A stretch of DNA of 29,484 nt from the NCBI GenBank assembly GCA_905215665.1, contig CAJMQR010000005.1, forward strand, positions 1 to 29,484, given 5' to 3'. The notes beneath the pieces are model-generated. The model was not told the DNA's origin. It worked only from the letters and a program-made list of their open reading frames with translations, and searched no databases. The position numbers were made by a program, and so were the translations under genes. The stretch is from an uncultured bacterium. GTDB lineage: Bacteria > Bacillota > Clostridia > Oscillospirales > Oscillospiraceae. Shown here piece after piece: positions 14,899 to 25,529 of this stretch. Numbering within the stretch: position 1 is the stretch's first letter; every line of letters starts with the position of its first letter.

Positions 14899-15298
14899 TA
14901 TATAATATCACCAACAATTGCATGTAAAATCATCTATTTTCAGCATAATATTGAAATTTTTCCGTATGCTGCCCCGTACAAAAATTTGATTTTACCGGAA
15001 ATCCGGGACGCAGACCGGCGCAAGTGCGCCGGATGCGCTTCTCTTTTTGTCTTTCTGCCAGCGACAGGCCGGTGCGCCGGAAACCGGTGGCATTTTTGTA
15101 TATTCATACATTCCTTTCAAGTCTCCTCCCGGCAACGTGACTGTTTACAGGTAAATAGTTCTTACATACGGAAATCCGCCGGTCCGGTGCTTCCGTAAGA
15201 GCAGCTTCCGTTCCGGCGGTTTTTGCAAAAAATGACCTATTTTTTCGTTTTATGCGTCCATGCTCCGGCGAGAGTGTCCGTCTCTCAAAGACCGGCGT
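14899..15298. other. Gene-free, hairpin-rich intergenic region
   Basis: No convincing gene is present in these 400 bases. They hold a perfect 8-bp stem CCGGCGCA/TGCGCCGG (15015-15032) followed by a T-rich stretch, a CCGGT/ACCGG stem (15069-15087) followed by ATTTTTG, and a 12-base palindrome TTTACAGGTAAA (15134-15145). Last comes the larger stem-loop described separately. All three GC stems are followed by T-runs on the plus strand although no plus-strand gene lies upstream. The stretch is not recognised as any known RNA family; a small plus-strand RNA is possible but unproven. Confidence 0.4.
15176..15224. terminator. Terminator-like stem-loop downstream of the glycogen operon
   Basis: CCGCCGG (15176-15182) and CCGGCGG (15213-15219) close a 30-base loop, and TTTTT follows on the plus strand. 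The loop contains a direct repeat of GCTTCCG. On the minus strand, the direction of the glycogen operon, the stem is followed only by ATTTCC, so it would be a weak terminator for that operon and a better one for plus-strand RNA. Confidence 0.45.
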
Positions 15299-17178
15299 CT
15301 ATCCTTTGTGTTGTCCCTCTGCCGTTTCGGGGCATCGACCATCCAGAAGCAGGCAGAAACCGCCCGGCAGAAGCGTACACCGTCCGGCGCGGAGACTCCC
15401 CAGCCGTTCCGCAAGGGTCACTTCTCCTGCCTCTTCCAGCTCCCATTCGCCGCCGGAGAGGTTGACATAAATATTTGCCCTTTCCCCGTCCGGCGCCGTT
15501 CTTGAAAAAGCGAAACGGCCGCCTCCGGCGCAAAGCACCCGTATACCGCCGGTTTTCAGAACCTGTGTCCCGTTTTTCAGACGGCACAGCGCGGCATAGT
15601 AGCTGCGCAGCTTCAAATCCTCCGCGCCCCACGGATAATAACCTCGGCAGAAGGGATCGTCCCCGCCCTCCATACCGGCCTCGTCGCCGTAATAGATGCT
15701 CGCCATGCCGGGGAGCGTAAACTGCAGGAAAACCGCAAGCCGCAGGCGTGCAGCCGCACGTTCTCTCTGCTCCGGAGAGAGCCGGTGCTCCGCCCATTCC
15801 GCTTTGGAGCCGCTGAAGCCGTCGCCCAGCCGCGTCAGAATGCGCGCCGTGTCATGGCTGCCCAACAGGTTCATCACACAGGAAAGCACCTGCGGGGGAT
15901 AGTTCTCCGCCAGGCGCATGACGCTCTCTGCAAGGCCGCTGCCGTCGTCCGCGCCGGTGACATAGGCAATGATCGCCTTCTGCCATGGGTAGTTCATCAC
16001 CGAGTCCAGCTCCGCGTCCACAAAATAGCGTCTCGAAATGCCATAGGCGCGCTTGTTGGAGGCGTCCTCCCAGACCTCGCCGATGAGCAGCGCCTCCGGA
16101 TTGAGCGCGCGCATCCTTTTTTTGAGCCGGGACACAAACTCATCCGGCAGCTCATCAACCACGTCCAGCCGGAAACCGTCCGCGCCCAGCTTCAGCCAGT
16201 GCGCGATTACGGAGTCCTCGTCCTCAATGATGAAGTTTACATAACTTTCCGTCAATTCCTCCACGTTCGGCAGCGTCGGCATGTTCCACCAGGCGTCATA
16301 GTCGTCCGGATAATGCCGGAAGCGGTACCATGCGCGGTAGGGTGAATCCGGATTCGACACCGCGCCGTTCCCGAACACGCCCTTTGCGTCAAAATAGACG
16401 CTGTTGCTGCCGGTGTGGGAAAACACGCCGTCGAGTATGATGCGTATTCCAAGCACATGCGCCTGCGCGCACAGGGACGAAAAGTCCTCCTCCGTCCCCA
16501 GCATGGGATCGATGCGTTTATAGTCCGCAGTGTCATACCGGTGATTGGAGCAGGCCATGAAGATGGGGTTCAGGTAGATGATCCCGACGCCCAGCGAGTG
16601 AAGATACGGCAGTTTTTCGCGGATACCTGCCAGATTTCCGCCGTAAAAATCGGTACACCAGTTGCCCCCGGCGTCCGCCGTGTACTGCGGCGTATCCGTC
16701 AGGTTTTCATGGACCCAGAAGGGTTTGAGTTTCTCCGTCAGATCGCAGCGTCCGGCCTGATGGAAGCGATCCGGAAAGATCTGGTAGATCACCGCGCCCT
16801 GTGCGTAGGAAGGCACCGAAAAATCCGCCGGAATGCTGCTGATCTGCCACTTCTCCCCCGCCTCCATATTGGTCTGGCTGCCCTGCCGGAACAGGCGGAA
16901 GCTGCCTGCGGTCTTGTCAATGCGGAACCAGTAAAAATACAGTCCGCGTTCCGGCAGGGAGAAGCGGCAGCTCCAGGTATCATAAACGCCGTCGCTGCTC
17001 TCCTTCGCAAAGGGGAAGCTCCGGTATGGTTCTTCCTCGCAGGTTTCCGTCATCAGGGTGACGGCCACCGCCCCGCAGGCGGCGGGAATCTCGATATGCA
17101 AAACACAGGATTCCCCCGTTCGGAGCGTTCCGAACGGGGTTTTGTATTTGTCCTGCCTGCTGTCAAATAAAATCCGCA

Positions 17179-17179
<1 letters not shown>
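15299..17179 (-). CDS. GH13 alpha-glucosidase/neopullulanase-like glycosidase
   Basis: This 626-residue protein has an N-terminal beta-rich domain (about 1-120, carbohydrate-binding type as in neopullulanases), then the (beta/alpha)8 catalytic domain from YQIFPDRF. Family GH13 landmarks are DGVFSH (250-255), GFRLDVV with nucleophile Asp339, GEVW with acid/base Glu368 and LLGSHD with Asp443. A C-terminal beta domain follows. It hydrolyses alpha-glucans or maltodextrins. Lacking a signal peptide, it should act in the cytoplasm, probably trimming dextrins left by phosphorylase. Exact specificity (alpha-1,4 versus alpha-1,6) cannot be read from sequence. Its ATG shares one base with the glgP stop (TAATG), so translation is probably coupled. 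It is the last gene of the glycogen operon. Confidence 0.87.
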
Positions 17180-19617
<2,438 letters not shown>

Positions 19618-19639
19618 GTTTTGCCTCCTAAGGTTCTCT

Positions 19640-21073
19640 CTAAGATTTGCTGAGCAGCTCCGTGTAAAGCTGCATATATTCCGCCGCGGGAGCCTGCCAG
19701 CCAAAGTCGCACTCCATGTCGTGCTTTGCCAGCGCGTTCCACGCCTCGCGGTCGCCGTAGTAAAGGCCCACGGCGCGGTCGATGGCTCCGAGGAAGTCAT
19801 CGGCGTTGTAACTCTGGAAGGTGAAGCCGCGGCCCTCCTTCATCTCCGGGTTATATGGCGGCACGGTGTCCCGCAGGCCGCCGGTCGCCGCTACGACCGG
19901 TACTGCGCCGTAGCGCATCGCGATCAGCTGCGACAGGCCGCAGGGCTCGGATTTCGACGGCATCAGATACATGTCCGCCCCGGCATAAACTCTGGACGCA
20001 AGCTCCTGATCGAAGCACAGCCGCACCGCCACCTTGCCCGGATACTGCCGCGCAAAGGCGCTCAGCGCATACTCATACTGCCGCTCTCCGGTGCCGACGA
20101 TGACAAGCTGCACCTCCCGCTCCATGAGCCGCTGAAAGATATAGCACAGAAGGTCGATTCCCTTGTGACCCGCCAGCCGCGTCACCATGCCGAGGATGGG
20201 CGCGTCCGTATCCGTCCGCAGTCCCAGTTCCTTGCGCAGCGCCAGCTTGTTTTCCCACTTCCCCGTCATCTCAGCCGCGGAGTAATGCACGGGCAGCGCT
20301 TTATCCGCCGCCGGGTTAAAGGTCGCGGTGTCAATTCCGTTGGTAATGCCCCAGAGCCACGCATTGCGCAGCACACCGTCCAGACGGTGGGCATAGTAGG
20401 GATACCGCAGCTCCTGCGCGTAGGACTTGGATACCGTCGTCACGATATCCGCGACCTCAATGGCACCCTTCATCACATTGATCGCGCCGTCAAAGGTCAG
20501 GCGGGCGCGGTATTCCTCCGGCAGGCCAAGCGTGTTGTCAAAGAAAGAGGCGTCCGCCCAGCCCTGATATTCCACGTTGTGGATGGTAAACACCGTTTTG
20601 GTCGCGGGGCTCCAGCCACCGTAAAGCGCGCGCATATAGACCACGGACATGGCCGTCTGCCAGTCGTTACAGTGCAGGATATCCGGTTTGAAATCCAGAA
20701 AGTACAGTGCCGCAAGAACGGCCTTGGAGAAATACGCAAAGCGCTCGCCGTCGTCAAAGTCCCCGTAGATCGTGCTGCGGGCGCCGAAATAGTAATCGTT
20801 GTCGATAAAATAGATCTGCAGCTTTCTGCGGCGGGTCTTCAGCCGGAGGATGCCGACATAGCTCTCTCGCCACGCAAGCTCCATATTGAAAGAGCCGATA
20901 AACTCCACGGGGAGGGAAGCATCCTGCTTGAGCTTCTTATAGTACGGCAGGAAAAAACAGATTTCATTGCCGCGGATTCTGGAAAGCTCTGCCGGAAGCG
21001 CCTGCATGACGTCGCCCAGTCCGCCCGTCTTGACAAAGGGAGCCGCCTCCGAAGCGACCATTGCAATTCTCAT
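19640..21073 (-). CDS. glgA: Glycogen synthase (ADP-glucose type, GT5)
   Basis: This 477-residue protein has the bacterial glycogen synthase N-terminus MRIAMVASEAAPFVKTGGLGDV, with the ADP-glucose-binding KTGGLGD at 15-21. It also has HCNDWQT (134-140), HNVEYQG (165-171), TNGID (244-248) and the retaining-GT motif SKSEPCGLSQLIAMRYG (373-389). It extends alpha-1,4 glucan chains using ADP-glucose made by GlgC. Its ATG overlaps the glgD stop by four bases (ATGA), with AAGGGGAGA inside the end of glgD as ribosome binding site. The two are thus translationally linked. Confidence 0.96.
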   Translation of the reverse strand: MRIAMVASEAAPFVKTGGLGDVMQALPAELSRIRGNEICFFLPYYKKLKQDASLPVEFIGSFNMELAWRESYVGILRLKTRRRKLQIYFIDNDYYFGARSTIYGDFDDGERFAYFSKAVLAALYFLDFKPDILHCNDWQTAMSVVYMRALYGGWSPATKTVFTIHNVEYQGWADASFFDNTLGLPEEYRARLTFDGAINVMKGAIEVADIVTTVSKSYAQELRYPYYAHRLDGVLRNAWLWGITNGIDTATFNPAADKALPVHYSAAEMTGKWENKLALRKELGLRTDTDAPILGMVTRLAGHKGIDLLCYIFQRLMEREVQLVIVGTGERQYEYALSAFARQYPGKVAVRLCFDQELASRVYAGADMYLMPSKSEPCGLSQLIAMRYGAVPVVAATGGLRDTVPPYNPEMKEGRGFTFQSYNADDFLGAIDRAVGLYYGDREAWNALAKHDMECDFGWQAPAAEYMQLYTELLSKS

Positions 21074-22185
21074 ACGACTTCTCCCCTTTCAAATACCAGC
21101 GGGTGATCCTTCGTGCCGCGCAGCACCGCGCCCGGGCGGACAATGACGTCCTTATCCAGAATTACACACTCAAGATCCGCGTTTTCTCCGATGACGCAGC
21201 CCTGCATGATCACGCAGTCGCGCACATTGGCGTTTTCCTCCAGACGCACGCCGCGGAACAGCACGGAATTGCTGGCCTTTCCCTCCAAAGTGCAGCCGTC
21301 TGCGACAATGCAGTCGTCAATCTCGGAATGCTCTCCGTAGTAGGCCGGCACCTCGTCCCGGACTTTGGTGTAGATTGTCAGCCCGCTGCCGAACAGGCCG
21401 TAGCGCACCTCGGGCCGGATCAGGGCGAGGCTGTTGTGATAAAACTCCGTCGTGCTTTCGTTGAAAAGGGCCACGCCGCCAAAGAGGTAGGCGTTCACCG
21501 TCATGCCGCTCTCGGCGAAGCCGTGCATCACCAGATCGCGCTCGAAATGATAGCGGTTGTGCGCCACCGCCTCCGTCACCTCATGGATCAGCAGCTCTCT
21601 GCTGATGATGAAAATGCCCATGGAGGCAAGGTAGTTTTCATTTGCACAGTAGTCCACGGCAATGTCCGTCGCACGGTGGTTTTCGTCGATTCTGACCGCC
21701 ATATCCAACTGCTTTTTGCCGTTGGCAATGCCGTCCTTGACCACCACGGTCACGTCCGCGCCGGAGGCGACGTGATCGGCCAGCACCTTGCGGAAGTCGA
21801 TGGCGCACAGAACGCCGCTGTCCACCAGAATGATATAGTCCTCCGTGGACTGCGTGAGGAAGGACTTGGCGGAATTGAGCGCCTCCAGTTTGCCGCGGTA
21901 GGAGCCGTTGTGTCCCATGGCAAAGGGCGTGAGGAATTCCAGCCCGCCGTCCGCCAGATCCAGATCCCATTCCTGTCCGGAGCCGATATGAGTCATCAGC
22001 GACTGATAATTGTGCTTGGTAATAATGCCGATGTGGCGGATACCGGAGTTTGTCATGTTGGAAAGGGAAAAATCGATCTGGCGGTAACGTCCGCCGTAGG
22101 GCAGCGACGCCATGGTGCGCTTGTTGGTCAGCGAACCGAGAGAGCTGTCATAGATGTTCGCAAATATGATGCCCATTGTAGTCAT
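21070..22185 (-). CDS. glgD: GlgD, ADP-glucose pyrophosphorylase regulatory-type subunit
   Basis: The 371-residue protein is a GlgC paralogue with a nucleotidyltransferase domain followed by a left-handed beta-helix of hexapeptide repeats (NSVLFRGVRLEENANVRDCVIMQGC and onward). At its N-terminus the pyrophosphorylase signature seen in GlgC (AGGQGSRL) is replaced by NIYDSSLGSLTNKR. That is characteristic of GlgD, which in Firmicutes forms a heteromer with GlgC and modulates it while being weakly active or inactive alone. GGAGG lies 8 bases before ATG 22185. It starts 17 bases after glgC and overlaps glgA by 4 bases. Confidence 0.94.
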   Translation of the reverse strand: MTTMGIIFANIYDSSLGSLTNKRTMASLPYGGRYRQIDFSLSNMTNSGIRHIGIITKHNYQSLMTHIGSGQEWDLDLADGGLEFLTPFAMGHNGSYRGKLEALNSAKSFLTQSTEDYIILVDSGVLCAIDFRKVLADHVASGADVTVVVKDGIANGKKQLDMAVRIDENHRATDIAVDYCANENYLASMGIFIISRELLIHEVTEAVAHNRYHFERDLVMHGFAESGMTVNAYLFGGVALFNESTTEFYHNSLALIRPEVRYGLFGSGLTIYTKVRDEVPAYYGEHSEIDDCIVADGCTLEGKASNSVLFRGVRLEENANVRDCVIMQGCVIGENADLECVILDKDVIVRPGAVLRGTKDHPLVFERGEVV

Positions 22186-22202
22186 GTCGTTATCCTCCCT
22201 TT

Positions 22203-23390
22203 TCAGCGGATCTCACCCGGCATGATTGCCGAGTTCGGCGCAATGGTCTTTGCCTTTCCCACGACGCTGATCTTTTTGGCCTCTCCCTCGGCAAAGGCGC
22301 CGCCGATCACGGCGCCGCGGCAGATGCGGCAGTCCTCCCCGATGATCGCATGGCGGACGATCGCGCCCTGCTCGATGCGGACATTCGGCATGATGACGCT
22401 GTTTTCGACGACGGCGCCGCTTTCCACCGTGCAGCCCGTGGAAACCACCGAATGAATGACGCTGCCGAAGATCTCGCAGCCCTCCGCGATCAGGCTGTTG
22501 ACATTCTTGGATTCGGCGGCAATGAAGCTGGAGGGCATGGCGTAGTTTCTGGCGTAGATGCGCTTGCCCTTCTCCCCGTACAGGTTGAAGGCCGGTTCCT
22601 TGCCGAGAAGGTCCATATTGGCCTCCCAGAGAGAGTCTATCGTCCCGACGTCCTTCCAGTAGCCGTTAAACTGGTAGGCGTAGAGTCTGTGTCCCGCCGC
22701 CAGAATGGCAGGAATCACGTTCTTGCCGAAATCATTCTCGGATTTCGGGTTTTCCTCGTCCGCAAGGAGGAATTTCTTGAGTATCTGCCACTTGAATATA
22801 TAGATCCCCATGGAGGCGTTGGTGCTCTTCGGCTTTTTCGGCTTTTCCTCGAATTCATAGATCTCTCCGTCCTCGCGGGTGTTCATGATGCCGAAGCGGC
22901 TGGCCTCCTCGATCGGCACCGTGCGCACCGCGATGGTGCAGTCCGCGTTTTTCTCTTCGTGATAGCGGAGCATCGCGGCGTAATCCATTTTATAAATATG
23001 ATCGCCGGAGAGAATCAGCACGTCGTCCGGCTGATACCGCTCGATAAAAGGAATGTTCTGATAGATGGCATTGGCCGTGCCCTTGTACCATTCGGACTTC
23101 TTGCTCCTCGCATAGGGAGGAAGCACCTGCACCCCGCCGTGGCTGCGGTTCAGGCGCCAGGGCTGGCCGTTGCCGATGTATTCGTTCAGTTCCAGAGGCT
23201 GATACTGTGTCAGGATTCCGACGGTATCGATGCCGGAGTTGACGCAATTGGAGAGTGGAAAATCGATGATACGGTATTTCCCGCCAAAGGGGACGGCGGG
23301 CTTGGCGGTATTCTCCGTCAGCACCATCAGGCGGCTGCCCTGGCCGCCGGCGAGAAGCATTGCAACGCAGTGTTTTTTCTGGAAGTTCAT
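22203..23390 (-). CDS. glgC: Glucose-1-phosphate adenylyltransferase catalytic subunit
   Basis: This 395-residue enzyme carries the nucleotide-binding signature LLAGGQGSRL (12-21), TENTAKPAVPFGGKYRIIDF, WYKGTANAIYQN, LILSGDHIYKMDY, FEEKPKKPKSTNASMGIYIF and GYWKDVGTIDSLWEAN. A C-terminal hexapeptide beta-helix follows. It makes ADP-glucose from ATP and glucose-1-phosphate, the committed step of glycogen synthesis. The residue after GSRL is Met, where Gly or Tyr is more usual; the effect is unknown. Its ATG overlaps the glgB stop by four bases (ATGA), with AAAGGAG upstream. Confidence 0.96.
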   Translation of the reverse strand: MNFQKKHCVAMLLAGGQGSRLMVLTENTAKPAVPFGGKYRIIDFPLSNCVNSGIDTVGILTQYQPLELNEYIGNGQPWRLNRSHGGVQVLPPYARSKKSEWYKGTANAIYQNIPFIERYQPDDVLILSGDHIYKMDYAAMLRYHEEKNADCTIAVRTVPIEEASRFGIMNTREDGEIYEFEEKPKKPKSTNASMGIYIFKWQILKKFLLADEENPKSENDFGKNVIPAILAAGHRLYAYQFNGYWKDVGTIDSLWEANMDLLGKEPAFNLYGEKGKRIYARNYAMPSSFIAAESKNVNSLIAEGCEIFGSVIHSVVSTGCTVESGAVVENSVIMPNVRIEQGAIVRHAIIGEDCRICRGAVIGGAFAEGEAKKISVVGKAKTIAPNSAIMPGEIR

Positions 23391-25291
23391 GCTCTTGTCT
23401 CCTTTTTACGTTTTCTCGGTGTGACCTTTCTGCGGTAAAACGTCGCGGAAAGCGGCGGAATCGTAAACTCGCCCGAATAGGACAGTCCGTGCATCGGTTC
23501 TTTCTCGGCGGTAACGCTGTGCAGCGCCAGCCCGCTGCCGCCATAGGCAGCGTCGTCGCTGTTGAAGACGGGCTCATACTCGCCCGGCTTCGGCAGACCC
23601 AGCCGGTAGCCCGTGCGCGTCACCGGACAGAAATTGCAGATCACAATCAGCTCTCTGCCGCGCCGGTCGATTCTCCGGAAGGAAACGACGCTGTTGTCGC
23701 AGTCGTCCGGCGCAATCCAGCGGAAGCCGTTCCAGTCGGTGTCGTTGTTCCAGAGGCTGCTGTTTGCAAGATAAAAACGGTTCAGGTCGCGCACGTAATC
23801 CTTCATCTGTCTGTGGCGGTCGTAATCCAGAAGCATCCAGTCGAGCTGCTGGTCGTAGCGCCACTCGATGAACTGCGCAAATTCGTTGCCCATAAAATTG
23901 AGCTTCTTCCCCGGATGGCCCATCATAAAGCCGTACAGCACGCGGAGATTGCTGAATTTCGCGTCGTAATCGCCGGGCATTTTGTTGATCAGAGAGCCTT
24001 TGCCGTGGACGACCTCGTCATGCGACAGGGGCAAAATGAAATTCTCCGAATAAGCATAGGTCATGGAGAAGGTCAGATGATTGTGGCTTCCCTTGCGGAA
24101 GAGAGGGTCAAGGGACATATACCGGAGCATGTCGTTCATCCATCCCATGTTCCATTTATAAAGGAAGCCGAGACCGCCGTCGTAATCCGGCTTTGTGACC
24201 ATGGGATAGGCAGTGGACTCCTCGGCCGCCATGATTGCGCTGCGCCGCGCGGAAAAGACCGCCCGGTTCAGCTTGCGCAGGAAAGCGATGGCCTCCAGAT
24301 TTTCCTTGCCGCCGAATTTGTTGGGGTGATACTCCCTGCGCCCGTAGTCCAGATAAATCATCGCCGCCACCGCGTCCACGCGCAGGCCGTCGATGTGATA
24401 TGTATCCATCCAGTATACGGCGCTGGAGATGAGGAAGGACTGCACCTCGCCTTTTCCGAAGTCAAAGATCCGCGTCGTCCAGTCCGGGTGCTCGTTCATC
24501 ATCGGGTCCGACAGCTCATAGCAGCAGGTGCCGTCAAATTCATACAGGCCGTTTTCGTCCTTCGGGAAGTGGGCGGGCACCCAGTCCAGAAGCACGCCGA
24601 TGCCGGCCTGATGGCATTTGTCCACAAAACGCATCAGCTGCTGCGGCTCACCATAGCGCGAGGTCGGCGCAAAATAACCCGTGACCTGATAGCCCCAGGA
24701 GGGGTCGTAGGGATACTCCGTCAGAGGCATCAATTCCAGATGCGTATAGCCCATGTCCTTCAGATAGGGCACCAGCTCGTCGGCCAGCTCCTCATAATCA
24801 TAGCAGCTTCCGTCCGGCTTGCGCCGCCATGAACCGAAATGCACCTCGTAAATGTTCATGGGACTGTCCAGCAGCCTGCGCTTGCCCTGCTGGCGGCGGT
24901 AGGCCGCGTCGCCCCACGCGTAGCCCTCCAGCGTGCAGATCCGGCTGGAGGTGTCCGGCAGGCGGCAGGTGCGGAAGGCATAGGGATCGGACTTGTAGAC
25001 CGTGCTGCCGTCCGGACGCCGGACGCAGAACTTATAGGCGTCGCCCTCCTTTGCATAGACGGAAAACGCCTCCCAGACGCCATATTCCAGATAGGTCATC
25101 GGCATGTCCGTCGGGTTCCAGAAGTTCCAGTCGCCCGTCACGCTGACGCCCTGCGCGCGGGGCGCCCAGACACGGAAGACATACCCGGGAACGCCTCCCT
25201 GCTCCGCCTTGTGGCAGCCAAGGAAGGTATACGCCCGCGATTCATCCCCCTGGGAGAATCTTTTGAGCGAATTGTGCATCGTCTGCTCCAT
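23387..25291 (-). CDS. glgB: 1,4-alpha-glucan branching enzyme
   Basis: The 634-residue protein has an N-terminal CBM48-type beta domain (about 20-110; GYVFRVWAPRAQGVSVTGDWNFW), the GH13 barrel and a C-terminal all-beta domain. Branching-enzyme motifs are DWVPAHFPKDENGLYEFDGT, GLRVDAV with nucleophile Asp306, MAAEEST with acid/base Glu357 or 358, and LSHDEVVHGKGS with Asp425. It creates alpha-1,6 branches in growing glycogen. It is the first gene of the glycogen operon, with a promoter about 45 bases upstream. The ribosome binding site AAAGGAG is about 12 bases from ATG 25291. Met5 is an alternative start, but Met1 keeps the more usual spacing. Confidence 0.95.
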   Translation of the reverse strand: MEQTMHNSLKRFSQGDESRAYTFLGCHKAEQGGVPGYVFRVWAPRAQGVSVTGDWNFWNPTDMPMTYLEYGVWEAFSVYAKEGDAYKFCVRRPDGSTVYKSDPYAFRTCRLPDTSSRICTLEGYAWGDAAYRRQQGKRRLLDSPMNIYEVHFGSWRRKPDGSCYDYEELADELVPYLKDMGYTHLELMPLTEYPYDPSWGYQVTGYFAPTSRYGEPQQLMRFVDKCHQAGIGVLLDWVPAHFPKDENGLYEFDGTCCYELSDPMMNEHPDWTTRIFDFGKGEVQSFLISSAVYWMDTYHIDGLRVDAVAAMIYLDYGRREYHPNKFGGKENLEAIAFLRKLNRAVFSARRSAIMAAEESTAYPMVTKPDYDGGLGFLYKWNMGWMNDMLRYMSLDPLFRKGSHNHLTFSMTYAYSENFILPLSHDEVVHGKGSLINKMPGDYDAKFSNLRVLYGFMMGHPGKKLNFMGNEFAQFIEWRYDQQLDWMLLDYDRHRQMKDYVRDLNRFYLANSSLWNNDTDWNGFRWIAPDDCDNSVVSFRRIDRRGRELIVICNFCPVTRTGYRLGLPKPGEYEPVFNSDDAAYGGSGLALHSVTAEKEPMHGLSYSGEFTIPPLSATFYRRKVTPRKRKKETRA

Positions 25292-25326
25292 TCGTATGCG
25301 CTCCTTTGCCGTTGCATTTTTTATCT

Positions 25327-25354
25327 ATTATACAACTTTGCACAAAAATTTCAA
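25327..25354 (-). promoter_or_regulatory. Sigma-70-type promoter of the glycogen operon
   Basis: Minus-strand TTGAAA (25354-25349), 16 bases, then TATAAT (25332-25327) lie just upstream of glgB. The region upstream to the next terminator (25355-25485) is A+T rich and contains a spaced inverted repeat AATACTG/CAGTATT (25367-25373 and 25422-25428) that might bind a regulator. Confidence 0.72.
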
Positions 25355-25485
25355 CCGTTTTGCAGGAATACTGATAGATTTGTCATATTTTCCTTCCAGG
25401 TTGTAAGATTACATCGTTTTCCAGTATTGTACGCTTCTTTCTCCGTAAAATATGCGGAAATCCGGCGAAATCCACTGTGCCGTAC

Positions 25486-25520
25486 AAAAAAGGTCCGCCG
25501 CAGGAAATCTCCTGCGGCGG
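25486..25520 (-). terminator. Intrinsic terminator after the coaE-aminopeptidase gene
   Basis: CCGCCGCAGGA and TCCTGCGGCGG form a perfect 11-bp stem with loop AATC. On the minus strand the stem is followed by ACC and six T residues. It starts about 10 bases after the aminopeptidase stop codon and closes the prfA-sua5-coaE-aminopeptidase unit. Confidence 0.9.
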
Positions 25521-25529
25521 CTTTTCCCT

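Noticed and set aside
14986..15198. 70-codon plus-strand frame in the gene-free region
   Set aside because: No ribosome binding site. It runs through two GC hairpins and has no recognisable product.
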